Source: Streptococcus mitis (GTDB lineage Bacteria; Bacillota; Bacilli; Lactobacillales; Streptococcaceae). Taken from it: DNA of 59,089 bases. The notes under the pieces were generated by a model. That model made no database searches. It saw only the letters and a list, made by a program, of their open reading frames with translations, and was not told the origin of the DNA. Made by a program: the position numbers and the translations under genes. Below are positions 19,251-31,500 of this stretch, one piece after another (the stretch's first letter is position 1; the number at the start of each line of letters is the position of its first letter). The stretch lies in NCBI RefSeq assembly GCF_009496285.1, contig NZ_WIJK01000014.1:1-59089 (forward strand), in the 5' to 3' direction.

Positions 19251-20309
19251 TTATGATAGATCTTTTTTTAGTAGCGCATAAAAATCCGCCACAGATTTTA
19301 ATTCATGAGAATTCTTCATCGTGCTCTGGTAGTCTTCTTTGTGAGTCAAAAGCTTGCTTACTTTTTCTTCTAAAGTAGACAAGGTTAAGTCACTCTCTTG
19401 CAACTCCTCTGCATAGCCTTTTTTCACGAAATAAGCTGCATTTTCAATCTGGTCTCCACGACTAGCTTCACGCCCCAGTGGCACAATGACATGCAATTTA
19501 GCCATAGCAAGGAGTTCAAAGATGGTATTGGCACCACCACGAGTAATGACCACATCAGCCAGATTCATGAGCGGTTGATAGAGGTCAGTCACATAGTCAA
19601 CACGATAGAGGTTTGAACTTAGTTCATTTAAACTAGCATCACCTGTTAGGTTGATGATATTGTAGCGACTAGTCAGCTCTTCCTTGTGGTCTGTAACTAA
19701 TTGGTTAAAGACACGCGCCCCAGCAGAACCTCCAACAAAGAGAAGAGTTGGTAGTTTGCTATCAAAATAAGTTCTGATGTCCACCATTTCTTCAGGTTCT
19801 TCCATAACTGGACCAGAAACCTTGGTCACAGCTCCAACGTGCTCTACCTTAGTGAGACTAGACGCTTGCTCGAAAGTAGAGTACATCTTAGTCGCAAACT
19901 TATAGGCGATTTTATTGGCCAAGCCCATGGAGAGGTCAGACTCGTGGATAAAGACTGGTACTCTGCATACTCGCGCTGCAATAACAGGCGGCACAGATAC
20001 AAATCCACCCTTAGAAAAGAGGGCCTGTGGACGAAGTCGAAGCATGATAAAGAGCGATTGAAGGATTCCAAATGTAACCTTAAAGACGTCAACCATATTT
20101 TGCCATGAGAAATATCGGCGCAATTTCCCAGTTGCAATAGAATGGAAAGTGACATCTAAACCTGACTTGAGGATTTCATGATGCTCAATTCCGTTTTTGT
20201 CACCAATATAGTGGACTTCCCAGCCATCTTCGATGAACTTAGGCATTAACAAAAGGTTGAGGGTAACGTGTCCAACCGTTCCCCCACCTGTAAATACTAT
20301 TTTTTTCAT
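19251..20309 (-). CDS. murG: UDP-GlcNAc:undecaprenyl-PP-MurNAc-pentapeptide GlcNAc transferase
   Basis: A 352-residue GT28 glycosyltransferase that turns lipid I into lipid II on the inner face of the membrane. The N-terminal glycine loop reads GGGTVGH, where many bacteria have GGTGGH; '[13 protein letters not shown]' and '[15 protein letters not shown]' in the C-terminal domain match the family's donor-binding region. It lies 1 nt after murD and 9 nt before divIB, consistent with tight co-expression. Confidence 0.95.
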   Translation of the reverse strand: MKKIVFTGGGTVGHVTLNLLLMPKFIEDGWEVHYIGDKNGIEHHEILKSGLDVTFHSIATGKLRRYFSWQNMVDVFKVTFGILQSLFIMLRLRPQALFSKGGFVSVPPVIAARVCRVPVFIHESDLSMGLANKIAYKFATKMYSTFEQASSLTKVEHVGAVTKVSGPVMEEPEEMVDIRTYFDSKLPTLLFVGGSAGARVFNQLVTDHKEELTSRYNIINLTGDASLNELSSNLYRVDYVTDLYQPLMNLADVVITRGGANTIFELLAMAKLHVIVPLGREASRGDQIENAAYFVKKGYAEELQESDLTLSTLEEKVSKLLTHKEDYQSTMKNSHELKSVADFYALLKKDLS

Positions 20310-20310
20310 A

Positions 20311-21663
20311 TTATCCCTTTAACTCCGCTACAGTGTCGATGAAAAGATCTCCACGTACTTCAAAGTTAGCATACATATCCCAGCTAGCATTAGCAGGACT
20401 GAGGAGAACCACATCTCCTTCTTCTGCAAGTTCATAAGCCTTGCGGGTTGCATCTGCAATATCTGTTGCATCCACATAAGCCACACCTGCCTTATCGGCT
20501 GCACGTTTGACACGTTCTGCAGACTGACCGAGAATGACCATTTTCTTAAGTCCAGTAATATCTGGTACCAATTCGTCAAACTCATTACCACGGTCTAAAC
20601 CACCAGCAATCAAGATAACCTTGCTATTGTCAAATCCAGACAAGGCTTTTTGAGTTGCTAAGATATTGGTTGATTTACTATCGTTATAAAATTTAACCCC
20701 ATTGATTTGGTCTACAAATTGGAGACGGTGCTTGACACCACCAAAGGCTGACAAGGTTTCCTTGATGGTTTCATTGTCAACACCACGAAGTTTAGCAACA
20801 GCAATGGTTGCAAGAGCATTTTCCACATTGTGGCTACCTGGAACACCGATTTCATCAGCTGCCATGACTTTTTCACCACGGAAGTAGAGTTGACCATCTT
20901 CAAGATAAGCTCCATCAACCTTTTCAAGTGTTGAGAATGGTACTACAGTTGCATTTGTCTTTGTCGCCAGTTCTTTGGCTAATTCTTGATTAAAGTTCAA
21001 AACTAGATAGTCTGAGGCCGTCATATTCTTCTGAATATTCCACTTAGCTTCGACGTAGGCTTCAAAAGAACCGTGATAGTCGATATGGGTTGGCATCAGG
21101 TTGGTGATAACAGCAATTTCAGGATGGAATTCCTGGATTCCCATTAGTTGGAAAGAGGATAGCTCCATGACAAGAGTATCCTTATCTGTCGCAGTTTGAG
21201 CCACTTGACTAGCAGGATAACCGATGTTCCCTGATAAAAGTCCATTTTGCCCTGCAGCAGTCAGAACTTCTCCAATCATAGTGGTGGTCGTTGTCTTACC
21301 ATTTGAACCTGTAATACCTACGATTGGTGCTTCTGAGATCAAGTAGGCCAACTCAACCTCAGTCAAAACCGGAATGCCTTTTTCTAGAGCTTTTTCAATC
21401 ATAGGATTGCTATAAGGAATCCCTGGATTCTTTACCATGAGGGCAAAATCTTCATCCAACAATTCCAAAGGATGTCCACCAGTGACAACCTTGATACCCT
21501 CTTCCAAGAGACTTTGCGCAGCTGGATTTTCCTCAAAAGGCTTGCCATCATTCACTGTCACAATGGCACCTAGCTTGTCCAAAAGACGAGCTGCAGATTC
21601 ACCAGATTTGGCCAAACCTAGGACTAATACTTTCTTATTTTCAAATTGATCAATTCGTTTCAT
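20311..21663 (-). CDS. murD: UDP-N-acetylmuramoylalanine--D-glutamate ligase
   Basis: A 450-residue Mur ligase that adds D-glutamate to UDP-MurNAc-L-Ala. The ATP site '[17 protein letters not shown]' is near residue 115, and the central '[22 protein letters not shown]' and '[10 protein letters not shown]' motifs mark the central and C-terminal domains. The start ATG is preceded by 'GGAGTT'. First gene of the murD-murG-divIB cluster. Confidence 0.96.
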   Translation of the reverse strand: MKRIDQFENKKVLVLGLAKSGESAARLLDKLGAIVTVNDGKPFEENPAAQSLLEEGIKVVTGGHPLELLDEDFALMVKNPGIPYSNPMIEKALEKGIPVLTEVELAYLISEAPIVGITGSNGKTTTTTMIGEVLTAAGQNGLLSGNIGYPASQVAQTATDKDTLVMELSSFQLMGIQEFHPEIAVITNLMPTHIDYHGSFEAYVEAKWNIQKNMTASDYLVLNFNQELAKELATKTNATVVPFSTLEKVDGAYLEDGQLYFRGEKVMAADEIGVPGSHNVENALATIAVAKLRGVDNETIKETLSAFGGVKHRLQFVDQINGVKFYNDSKSTNILATQKALSGFDNSKVILIAGGLDRGNEFDELVPDITGLKKMVILGQSAERVKRAADKAGVAYVDATDIADATRKAYELAEEGDVVLLSPANASWDMYANFEVRGDLFIDTVAELKG

Positions 21664-21713
21664 ATCTAGAACTCCATTTCTACTCTTACTATTTTACCAT
21701 TTTTATGAAAATA

Positions 21714-21740
21714 AAAAAGCCACAAAGGGCTTTCTTATTT
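21714..21740 (-). terminator. Terminator of the FtsX-type ABC operon
   Basis: Leftward stem AAAGCC / GGCTTT with a CTTTGT loop and T-run, immediately downstream of the permease stop. Confidence 0.7.
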
Positions 21741-21758
21741 GTTTTTGTCCTCGATCAA

Positions 21759-24464
21759 CTATTCTACAGACTTGAGGGCTTCAAGCATATCTACCTTTCG
21801 GAGATAATGATTGACAAAAAAGCCTAGGATAGTCAAGATGACACTAACAGCTAGAATTGGGATGAGATACACTTCCCAGCCGACCTTGGGTTGAAAACGG
21901 AAGGTTCCAGGTGCAATCATCTGAATGAGAAATTGATGGAGATAAAAGCCTGATACCAATCCTACAATCATTCCAATTAGTGACAATATGATGGTCTCCC
22001 GATAGATGTAAAGGGTCACTTCTTTGTTATGAAAACCAAGAACCTTGATGGTTGAGAGTTCCCGAATCCGTTCAGCAACATTGATATTGGTCAAATTATA
22101 GAGAATCACAATGGCTAGTAGCACCGATACCAGCACCAAAATCGCCATGGTATGATTCAAAGAATTGGCAAAACTTTCAAAGAGCTGAATGGTGGAGGCG
22201 TTTTGAACGAGGCCACTGACAGCCGCCTGGTCCATAAATTCTCCTGCGACTCTTTCGGTATTGACTTCACTTTTATCCTTGAGTTGGACCAAATAAGTAT
22301 TCATCTTGGGTGCTTGACCGTATATCTCCTCATAGGTCGCTTGACTTATATAAACAAAATGGCCTACGTAGTGTTCGGTAATGGCTCCAACCTTAAAGGT
22401 TTTTCCATCTATTGTAAAGTTGTCACCAACAGAAACTCCTGCCAACTGGGCCAATTTTTCTGTCAAGACAACTCCGTTAGATAAGCTCAGTTTTTCCCCA
22501 TTTTTTTCCAAGAGGACAAAGGGAGCCAGGTCATCTTGATCCGTTACCATCATGGTCACGGTTTGAACACCTGCCTTGCCAGCATACTTTTCTTCAATCT
22601 GTTTGGAAGAAATTAAACGATAGTTTTCAACTTCATCACTTTTCAGTTTTTCCTCTAGCTTGGCCTTGTCAGAATCAGAAGCTCGAGAATTGACAGAGAG
22701 AACCATCTGGTATTGTTGCAGATCCTTAAACTGCCTGTCTGCCACGCCAACCACAGAGGATTGAATCCCAAGCCCTGCAAAGAGGAGGGCTACTGAACCA
22801 GCAACTCCAAAAATGGTCATCAGCATACGCTGCTTATAACGGAAAATGTTGCGGGCTGTCACTTTCTGAGTAAAACTCAAGCGTGACCAGATAAAGGTTA
22901 TCCGCTCCAAGAGAATTTTAGAACCCTTGACTGGTGGCTTAGGTAGTAATAATTGCGCTGCTTCTTCATGCAATTCTCTGCGAGATACAAGGTAGGCAGG
23001 TAGGACACTAGCCACTAAGCTTAGAGCCAGAGCTAAACAACTATAGGTCCAGTAGAAATACTGCTGACTCTCACCAACAATCATTCGCTCAGTAATGATA
23101 TGCGAAATAGTAGGTGCTAGGATGTAGTGACCAAGCAAAATTCCTAGAAGGGTTCCAAGAGTTCCAGCAACCAGACCGTAAATCACAAACTTAGCAATGA
23201 TATCCTTGCTATGGTAGCCTAAAGCCTTAAAGATACCAGCATTGGTCCTTTCCTCGTCTACAAATCGTGTCATGGTGGTAAAGGTAACCATGGCTGCAAC
23301 GGCATAGAGAACAACTGGAAAGATATTCCCTACGGCACGAATACTCATAGCCGAGTTACTATACATAAGGTAACCTTGGCCAGTAGGAGAACTCTTGCGA
23401 TTGTAGACATGATAGGTTGGCGCTGTCAGAGCATTGACCTCATCCTGACTGGTCTGCCACTTAGCCTTTTCACTCGCCAGATCTGTTTCGGCTTGACTCA
23501 GCTTTTCCTTTTCTTGCTTTAGTTGTTCTTTTGCTTCTTCTAACTGACTAGATGCTTGACTTTTTTGTGGTTCTGGTAGTTGGCTCACTTGATTTTCTTG
23601 AGCTTGTAAACGCGTTTCGACTTCCTGCAGGCGTTTCTTGCCCGCTGTCAAGTTGCTTTCAGCCTCGTCTAGCTGTTTCTTGCCCTCATCAAGGGACTCT
23701 TGAGCGTCCTTTTTCATTTTTTCTAGCCGCGCTTGACCATTATCAGCAACTAAGTTCTTTAGAGTTGCTTCTTCTTCCTCTAGCTTCTTTTCGTAATCAC
23801 TGGAGAAAGGATTGACATCTGTTAAACTAGCAAAACGCAGACGGGCAATCGTGTAAACAGAGCTCTTAAAATTTGCTTCAGTTACGACACCATAGGCTGC
23901 TAGATTCCCATTACCACTGGCTGAACTCCCCATATCCGTTTTTGAGAAAATATCTGGAGAGTGGACGAAGCCTGTAATGGTATAACTATCCCGCTTCAAC
24001 TGAGAATTACTGCCCTTCTTTTGACTCAACTGAATGACTTGACCAATCTGATAACGATCTTTCCAAAAGTCCGCCAAAGCCAATTCATCTTCTTTTTCAG
24101 GCAAACGACCTTCCGTTACTTGAAATTTTGAAATCTTTTCAGTATTTGAAAAGATCCGTATGGCATCTTCACTGTTTGCCAGAGTCAAATCTGTCATATA
24201 ACCAAATTCGACATCTGCTCCTGATAGAGTTTGCAATTCTTCCTGGTCTGCCTGATCTAGACCATAATCTGCTATGACGGTCACATCTGCCGCATTAGTT
24301 TCTTTCAGATAAGCCCAAGCTGTTCGCTCCATATTAGGACTAGCAACCTTGAGACCAACCACGGCTAAAGAACCTAACATCATCAGAGTTAGGATGGATA
24401 AAAACCGTCCCTTTGAACCTGTGAAAGACTGGAGCAGGTCTTTCCAATATGTCTTTCTTTTCAT
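21759..24464 (-). CDS. FtsX-family ABC transporter permease with long extracellular coiled coil
   Basis: A 901-residue membrane protein. The N-terminal helix is followed by an extracellular region with a long coiled coil (about 250-350, dense in Glu, Lys, Gln and Leu). Then come two FtsX units, each with three helices ('VTFTTMTRFVDEERTNAGIFKALG' and 'LYNLTNINVAERIRELSTIKVLG'), and an intervening extracellular domain. This is the MacB-like type VII layout that transmits force across the membrane instead of forming a channel. The start at 24464 lies 1 nt after the ATPase stop; an extension to 24533 overlaps the ATPase and is rejected. Substrate unknown; peptide or toxin export, or control of a wall hydrolase, are possible. 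Confidence 0.85.
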   Translation of the reverse strand: MKRKTYWKDLLQSFTGSKGRFLSILTLMMLGSLAVVGLKVASPNMERTAWAYLKETNAADVTVIADYGLDQADQEELQTLSGADVEFGYMTDLTLANSEDAIRIFSNTEKISKFQVTEGRLPEKEDELALADFWKDRYQIGQVIQLSQKKGSNSQLKRDSYTITGFVHSPDIFSKTDMGSSASGNGNLAAYGVVTEANFKSSVYTIARLRFASLTDVNPFSSDYEKKLEEEEATLKNLVADNGQARLEKMKKDAQESLDEGKKQLDEAESNLTAGKKRLQEVETRLQAQENQVSQLPEPQKSQASSQLEEAKEQLKQEKEKLSQAETDLASEKAKWQTSQDEVNALTAPTYHVYNRKSSPTGQGYLMYSNSAMSIRAVGNIFPVVLYAVAAMVTFTTMTRFVDEERTNAGIFKALGYHSKDIIAKFVIYGLVAGTLGTLLGILLGHYILAPTISHIITERMIVGESQQYFYWTYSCLALALSLVASVLPAYLVSRRELHEEAAQLLLPKPPVKGSKILLERITFIWSRLSFTQKVTARNIFRYKQRMLMTIFGVAGSVALLFAGLGIQSSVVGVADRQFKDLQQYQMVLSVNSRASDSDKAKLEEKLKSDEVENYRLISSKQIEEKYAGKAGVQTVTMMVTDQDDLAPFVLLEKNGEKLSLSNGVVLTEKLAQLAGVSVGDNFTIDGKTFKVGAITEHYVGHFVYISQATYEEIYGQAPKMNTYLVQLKDKSEVNTERVAGEFMDQAAVSGLVQNASTIQLFESFANSLNHTMAILVLVSVLLAIVILYNLTNINVAERIRELSTIKVLGFHNKEVTLYIYRETIILSLIGMIVGLVSGFYLHQFLIQMIAPGTFRFQPKVGWEVYLIPILAVSVILTILGFFVNHYLRKVDMLEALKSVE

Positions 24465-24465
24465 C

Positions 24466-25167
24466 TTAGTACTCCAAATCATCAATATCCTGTGGTTGAG
24501 GATTGAGGACAACACTCTTGACACTGGCATCATGCATCTGAATCACCCGATCAGCTATTGGAGCTAGGGAGGCATTATGGGTCACAATGATAACGGTAGC
24601 CCCCTTCTTACGTGACATATCTTGAAGAATCTTTAGAACCTGCTTACCCGTCTGGTAGTCCAAAGCTCCCGTTGGTTCATCACAAAGGAGAATTTTAGGA
24701 TTTTTTGCCACCGCTCGAGCAATGGATACTCGTTGTTGCTCACCGCCTGACAGCTGAGCTGGAAAGTTATTTAGACGGTGTCCTAAACCTACATCCTTGA
24801 GAACCTGCTCAGGATCCAAGGCATCGGCAACAATTTCTGAAGCAAGCTCAACATTTTCCTTGGCAGTCAAGTTAGAAACCAAGTTGTAAAATTGAAAGAC
24901 AAAGCCAACGTCATCTCTACGATAGTTAGTTCTCTGATGAGAAGTGAAATTCGAGATATTAGTTCCATCAATCCAGACTTGCCCTTCATCGTTTGTATCC
25001 ATACCACCTAGAATATTTAAAACGGTTGACTTCCCTGCACCAGATGACCCAAGGACAATGACTAGTTCTCCCTTTTCAATCTCGAAGTTGACATCTCGAT
25101 TGGCTACGATTTCTGTATCACCAGTATGATACCTCTTATAGCTGTTTTTCATTTCAATATAAGCCAT
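24466..25167 (-). CDS. ABC transporter ATP-binding protein (LolD/MacB type)
   Basis: A 233-residue ATPase. Walker [10 protein letters not shown] (about 40-48), signature LSGGEQQR (near 140) and Walker B '[12 protein letters not shown]' (near 160) are all intact. '[20 protein letters not shown]' is the usual Q-loop segment of this subfamily. It works with the downstream FtsX permease. RBS GAGGAGG precedes the ATG. Confidence 0.93.
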   Translation of the reverse strand: MAYIEMKNSYKRYHTGDTEIVANRDVNFEIEKGELVIVLGSSGAGKSTVLNILGGMDTNDEGQVWIDGTNISNFTSHQRTNYRRDDVGFVFQFYNLVSNLTAKENVELASEIVADALDPEQVLKDVGLGHRLNNFPAQLSGGEQQRVSIARAVAKNPKILLCDEPTGALDYQTGKQVLKILQDMSRKKGATVIIVTHNASLAPIADRVIQMHDASVKSVVLNPQPQDIDDLEY

Positions 25168-25200
25168 CCTATCTCCTCCTCTTCTCCTATTTTCATCTTT

Positions 25201-25229
25201 ATTATAACTCTTTTGAGGAGAGAAAGAAA
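25201..25229 (-). promoter_or_regulatory. Probable promoter of the FtsX-type ABC operon
   Basis: TATAAT at 25201-25206 with a weak -35 (TTTCTT, 25224-25229) at 17 bp, leftward. Confidence 0.5.
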
Positions 25230-25400
25230 GCTTATCCCTGTAGACTTTAGAGAGATTTTCAAAGTCCTCAGATGAGCTGAATTCAAGTCAGTATAGCCAT
25301 GCCTTACTCACCATGTTTCTGAGGCAATTCCTCTAGTTTGTTATTTTAGTTTTTTGTCGAATATCATCTCTGGTCTTCTTTTGCAATTAATTGTTTAGAT
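25230..25400. other. Intergenic stretch without a visible gene
   Basis: DNA between the ABC operon promoter and the bgaA terminator. I see no open frame with a ribosome site and no repeat. Confidence 0.4.
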
Positions 25401-25458
25401 AAAAAAGCGAACAAGACCAGCTTCTGTTTATCAGAAAACTAGTTTTGTCCGCTTTTTA
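25401..25458 (-). terminator. Terminator of bgaA
   Basis: Long imperfect hairpin with outer arms AAAAAGCG and CGCTTTTTT and an inner stem TTTCTG / CAGAAG, ending in a T run, downstream of the bgaA stop. Confidence 0.8.
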
Positions 25459-25514
25459 TTGTCGAGATTAGTCTCTTGATCCAATCTCTATGACTTGGAT
25501 GCTTTTACATCATC

Positions 25515-28500
25515 TTATTCGTCGTCTCTTTTCTTGCCCATTGCAAACATACCAAGAAGTGCTCCTACAACACCTACGGCTGCAAGGCCAGCATTTTCTT
25601 TAGTGCCTGTCTCTGGGAGTTTGTATTGATGACTTGCAGGTGCTTGGTAGGTCTTATCTTGTGACATAGCAAGAGCTATTTGTGACTGCTCATCTTTGAA
25701 TTCTGGAAGTTCATGGATAGCTCCTTCTGATCCATTGACACCACCTGTGAATTCTGGACCTACTTCTTGAACAGCTGCTGCTTCACCATTCACACCACCA
25801 GTAAATTCTGGGACTTCATGGATAGCTGCTTCTGCTCCATTGACACTGCCTGTGAATTCTGGGCTTACTTCCTGAACAGCTACTTCTTCACCTGCTGTAC
25901 CAATAGCTCCTGTGTATTCTGGGATTTCATGAACAGCTGCTTCGACTGCGTTAACGCCACCCTTGAATTCTGGGACTTCTACTACTGGTGCTGCTTCATC
26001 ACCTGCTGTACCAATAGCTTCAGTGTATTCTGGAACTTCATGAACAGCTGCTTCTGCTCCATTCACACTGCCTGTGTATTCTGGGATTTCCACTACTGGT
26101 GCTGCTTCATCGCCTGCTGTGCCAATAGCTTCAGTGTATTCTGGAGCTTCATGAACAGCTGCTTCGACTGCGTTAACGCCACCCTTGAATTCTGGGACTT
26201 CTACTACTGGTGCTGCTTCATCACCTACTGTGCCAATAGCTCCTGTGTATTCTGGAACTTCATGAACAGCTGCTTCGACACCATTTACTCCACCAGTAAA
26301 TTCTGGAACCTCATGGATAGCTGGATCTGTTTTACCAGATACTTCTTTCTTAGTTCCGACTAAGACAATCTCATCTTGCGGTGCTTCAATAGTTTCACGA
26401 AGTTTTTCAGTACGGCTTCCATCTAGTGCTACTTCAGTCAGGATACGTTCTTTACCTTCACGACCTGCTTGAGTTACACGAGTTTCACCTTCTGCTAGAG
26501 TTGGATCTTCTTTCTTCACTGTCTTGAAGCTGAGAGCTTCTTCTACCACTTCTAGGCTAGGAAGCTCTTCCTGAACAGCTGGGGCAACTTTTCCAGTTTC
26601 AACCTTTTCTTTGGTCAATTGGATACGGTATTCCTTGACGTGTTTACCACTTTCTGAAACGAGACGTACCAAGACTGGAAGTTTATCGTCACCACTATCG
26701 ACAACTGTTGCCGCTACGTTTTCACCAGCTTCAACGGTCACTTTAGGACGGTTTCCACTATAGGTTACTTGGTAATCCACACGAGCTTCAGAGAAGTCAG
26801 CAAGCTCTCTACCATCCACAAGAAGTTTAGAAGCTGTATTGTCCTTAGGTGCTTCACTTGGTGCGATAAAGGCCATTTCAGTGATAGCCACACCCTTCTT
26901 GTCTGCTTTTCTGTCCATGCGCCATCTCATAGCTTTAGCTTTGACTGGTGCAAAGGTTACATGGATGTCAGTTCCTGCTTGAATCTCTTGATCCGCACGG
27001 TATTCAACTTTCTCCCAGTTAGAAGGAGTGTTGAATGGGTGATCAGGATCGTATGGTTGGTAGTTAGAGTAATATTCTGGTGAATCAAATTCTGGTCCAA
27101 CATAGCGTTCTAATACTAGTTTAGAAGGGGCGTCTGTTCCACCATCTGCAAAGAATCGAATTTTTCCTTCTGCTACTGAACGCTCAACAATCTTACCAGC
27201 TTCTCTAAAGATAACCCCTACTGAAACTTCTGGATTAGAAGATGGAGTTGGAGACCAGTTGGTCCAACGACGGCTTTCATCATCTGAACCATCGTTAACA
27301 TAATCTACACGGTCATGAGAGTTTGGATCAATATCGTTAGTTGCTGAGGCAAATGAACGGTTGCTATCGTCATCGAAGTCTGGGTTGTCTGAAAGATTTT
27401 CTCCGAGTTTGTCTGTTACACGAACAGCTACTTCAGCAGTTAAATCAGTACCCAAAACGCGACCATGAACTGTAAATTCACCTGCTTTTGTTAGATTTTC
27501 TGCTGGAACTGCTTCCCAGTCAACAGCCAAGTCCTTGACTTCATAGCCATCTTTTCCTGTAAAGTAAACAGGAACTTTGGCTGGTAATTCTAAGGCTTGT
27601 CCTTTAGCAACCAAGCGAGAGGATTTGGCAACAGCAACAGGTTTACTTGCGAGCAAATCTTTATCATTTGTGAAGTGTAGGCGGTATTCACCTAGGATAT
27701 CTCCGTTTTCAGCCTTGACAACAACACGAACTGGATCTCCTTCACCTACGCTTGGTACAACTGTTGCAATACCATTTTCAGTGACACTTGCTGTAACAGC
27801 TGGAGCTTTTCCTTGGCTTGCTTCTAGATAGTAGTCAGTCAAGCCTGGGTTAAAGTTTGGCAAATCTTTTCCATCTACTTGGATTTTTGCTTGAGCATTC
27901 TTAGCTGCAGCTACTTGTTTAGAGAAGATTTGCATTTCTGTAATAGAAGTACCCCATTTACCATCTGGTCGAACCATGCGTATACGAACTGCGTAAGTGT
28001 TGACTTTATCAAAGCTAAAGTGGGTCATTTCTCCAGCTCTTACTTGATCAGGAGCCTTGAGATTTGTTACTTCTTTCCAGTTTTTATCGTCATTAAAGAC
28101 ATGGTCTTCACGTGCTACGAAGCTTGGATTCTTAGGAACTGTTGGAGTTGCTGAACCAACATAGTATTCGATGACATAGGATTTAGGTGCACCAACACCG
28201 TGGTCTTCGTGGAAGGCGACATTGAGGTTATCCACTGAACGTTTAGACATGATACCAGAGTCACCAAAGAGAATCCCTACGGATGCTTCACTTGTACGGT
28301 TCCAGTTTGTCCAGCGGTTTGCTGGTTGGTTGTTATATGAAATTAGTTTGTCATTGACATTGGCTACTGGGTCACTTGGATTTGAGTCTGATGCAAAGGC
28401 AAGTGGCAATTCTGAACCAGTCCACTGGTCAGAAATATTTGCACCAGTTTCTGTCTGAGCAGACACACGAACATGAAGTTTAGTTGGTAGTTGAGTACCT

Positions 28501-31500
28501 TCGACATGTCCTGTCACAGTAAACTTGCCTTCTTGTGCGTATTGGCTTGGTTCAATTGCGTCCCAAGTTACTTTAGCTGAAGAGACTTGGCCATTTGAGT
28601 GGTAAGTACGAACGCTCTCTGGTAGTTGAGGAGCTTCTGCAACTGGAGTTGTTACGCTCACTTCTTCGACAGCAATAATACCTTCTACAGATACCTTAGC
28701 ATGTGCTTCTTTCTCAATTCCTTCAACTTTACCTAGGACTTCAAAACTATGGTATTTAGCAAGATCTTCCTTAGCAACTGCTTGCCAAGTCACCTTGTGA
28801 ACCTTCGGAAATCCTTTGTCATACTCTACAGTTACAGTAGCAGGTAGACTTGGTTCTTGGTTCAAACCTGTCACGACACTAACTGGACGGATGGCTTGGA
28901 CAACTTTGCTTTCAGTATTTGCTTGAATGTTCAAGTCAATCTGACCTTCTGCTCCTTCAAATTGAGCTTTCAGAGTTACTTGACCAGGTTTATGCAATTC
29001 AAGCATACCTTTACGAACAGCTACATCTCCTTCACCTGCAGTGGAGAAGGTAACCTTATCAGCTTTCAAGACTGCTTGTGTACCGTCTTGATAGTGAGCC
29101 AAGACCTTGATACCGACAGTTTGGTCTTCTTTCAAAGTAGCTGCATTTTCAACTTCTAGGCTCAAACGTTCAATTTGTGGAGCTTCTTGTAGGAATTGGA
29201 TAGCATAGGTTTGTAGTGGGCCACCATCGTTTGGTTGAACATGGATGCTTGCACGCATACCATTTGCTTCATTAGCTTGAATAACTGTCACTTGAGCATT
29301 TTCAGCTGTAGCTTTGACCTCTGGCAAGGCTGCTCCATAAGCAAGCTTGTAATATTTTACAGGTTGGTCTGTTGAAAGACCTTCAACCGCTTGATCTGCT
29401 ACAGTTACACTTGGAACTACTGGATTAGCAGCTTCCCCTTCTGCAACTACCAAGGTCGCAGCGATTTCTTCATCTTCTAAAATACCTTTTGCTGGGATGC
29501 GAGAGCCTGGGATTGCTAGTTTAGCTTGGTCTTCAGCTGCAATTTCCCACTTATTAACATCATAGCTTGCTACAGTACCATCTGACAATACGTAGGAAAC
29601 AGATTTGTCAACTGAACTTAGGTCTGTATTTGGAGCGATTCTCTTGACTACAGGTAATTCTGCTTCGAGAGCCAAGACTTCAACACGCGCTTCGACGTTT
29701 CGTCCATCTGCTACACCTTTAACAGTCACAATTCCTGGTTCATTGACATCAACTGCTGACCATTCTACTGGAAGTTTTGTACGGCTACCATCACTGTAGA
29801 TAAATGCAACCTTCTTAGGCATTTTCGGTGCTTGACCGATAACAGTACGGACTTTAGCAACTTCTGTACCCAAAACTGTTTTTTCAGCTTGGTCTTTCTT
29901 ACCTGTGAAGATAGTAGTTTGATCAGATTTCAAGAGATCAGAATGAGCAGTCAAGGTAAATTTACCAGCTTGCTCAGTTGATTTGACAATGACAACACCC
30001 TTACCATTGAAAGCTTTACGAACCCATGAACCGTCAGCTTGCTCTTTGTAACGTTCACGGCTTGCTTGTTCACCGTTATCCACACCGACAATCTGACCTT
30101 GGCCGTGCAACTGGAAGCGAACAAGGTTATTGGCAGTTGGAACTACATTACCAGCGCTATCAACGATTTCGTAGTAGATATAAGTAAGATCTTTTCCGTC
30201 TGCTGCGATAGCATTTTCTTCTTTGACTAGGCGAACACCTGCAGGTTCACCAGCAGTCGTAACCTTATCACGAGCAATTTCATTACCAGCCTCATCGCGA
30301 GCTACTGCTTCCAAGGTTCCAGGTTGATAAGCAACCTTCCACTCAAGGTAAAGTTCCTTTGCATTGGCACCTTCTTGGTAAGTACGGCCATCGCTTGTTT
30401 GTTTCTTGTTAAAGGTTTTCTTACCTAGGGACTCACCATTCAAGAATAGTTCCACACTGGCAGCATTTGAAAATGCACGAACAGGAATCTTACCATCTGC
30501 GTCAGCTACATTTGCTTTCAGAGTAGGATCTTCCCAGTTCCAATGAGGAAGGAGGTGAACCATTGGTTTCTTCTGAGCAGAAACCCATTGGCTTTGGTAC
30601 AAGTAGTAGTCATTCTTAGGAATGCCAGCTGTATCTACGATACCAAAGTAAGAACTCTTAACTGGTGTGTTGTTTTGGTTGTGCCATGGAGTAGGCTCAC
30701 CGATATAGTCGGTACCTGTCCAGATAAACTGACCAGCATAACCAGCATTGTCACGGTCAAAAGTCCACGATGCAGTGGCTGTTTTACCCCAACCAACACG
30801 GTCATTACCATAGTCTGATTGCTCATAATGACGGTAAGCTTGGTTGCTATGAACTAGCTCACTTTCTGGACGGAAATAGCTACCACGAGTACGAGTTGCA
30901 GAAGAAGTTTCTGAACCGTAAATCAACCAATTCGGATGTTTCGCACGAAGCTTCTTGTAGTTGTCCTCTGAGTAGTTAAATCCAACCGCATCAAGTTCGT
31001 TGGCAATCTTTTCATGATCACCACTACCATCACCAAAGCGGAACTTATCTGCTCCCATAGTAACATAGCGTGTCTTATCAACTGCTTTAATAACTTGGAC
31101 CAAGCGTTTAACAGTCGCTAGAGAACGAGCCTTACCGTCTGCTTCACCGATTTCATTACCGATAGACCACATGACGATAGCAGGGTTATTCTTGCCTCTC
31201 TCGACCATTGTACGTAGGTCAAAATCAGACCATTTTTCACCTTTTTTAGCATCTGGGTGAGTGGCGTCTTTGTCAAAGAAACGTCCGTAGTCATACTGTT
31301 TCTTCCCACCGTACCAAGTATCGAAGGCTTCTTCTTGCACCAACAAACCTAGTTCTGCAGCGATCTGCAAGGTCTGCTCACTAGCTGGGTTGTGGGTTGT
31401 ACGGATAGAGTTCACACCCATATCCTTCATCTGTTTCAGACGACGGTATTCTGCCTTATAGTTTTCTTCAGCCCCTAGAGCTCCGTGGTCGTGGTGAAGA

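Noticed and set aside
25767..26363. A 198-codon rightward open frame rich in Cys, Phe and Trp opposite the bgaA C-terminal repeats
   Set aside because: It is the antisense of the repeat array; its periodic composition simply mirrors the coding repeats, and there is no ribosome site or promoter.
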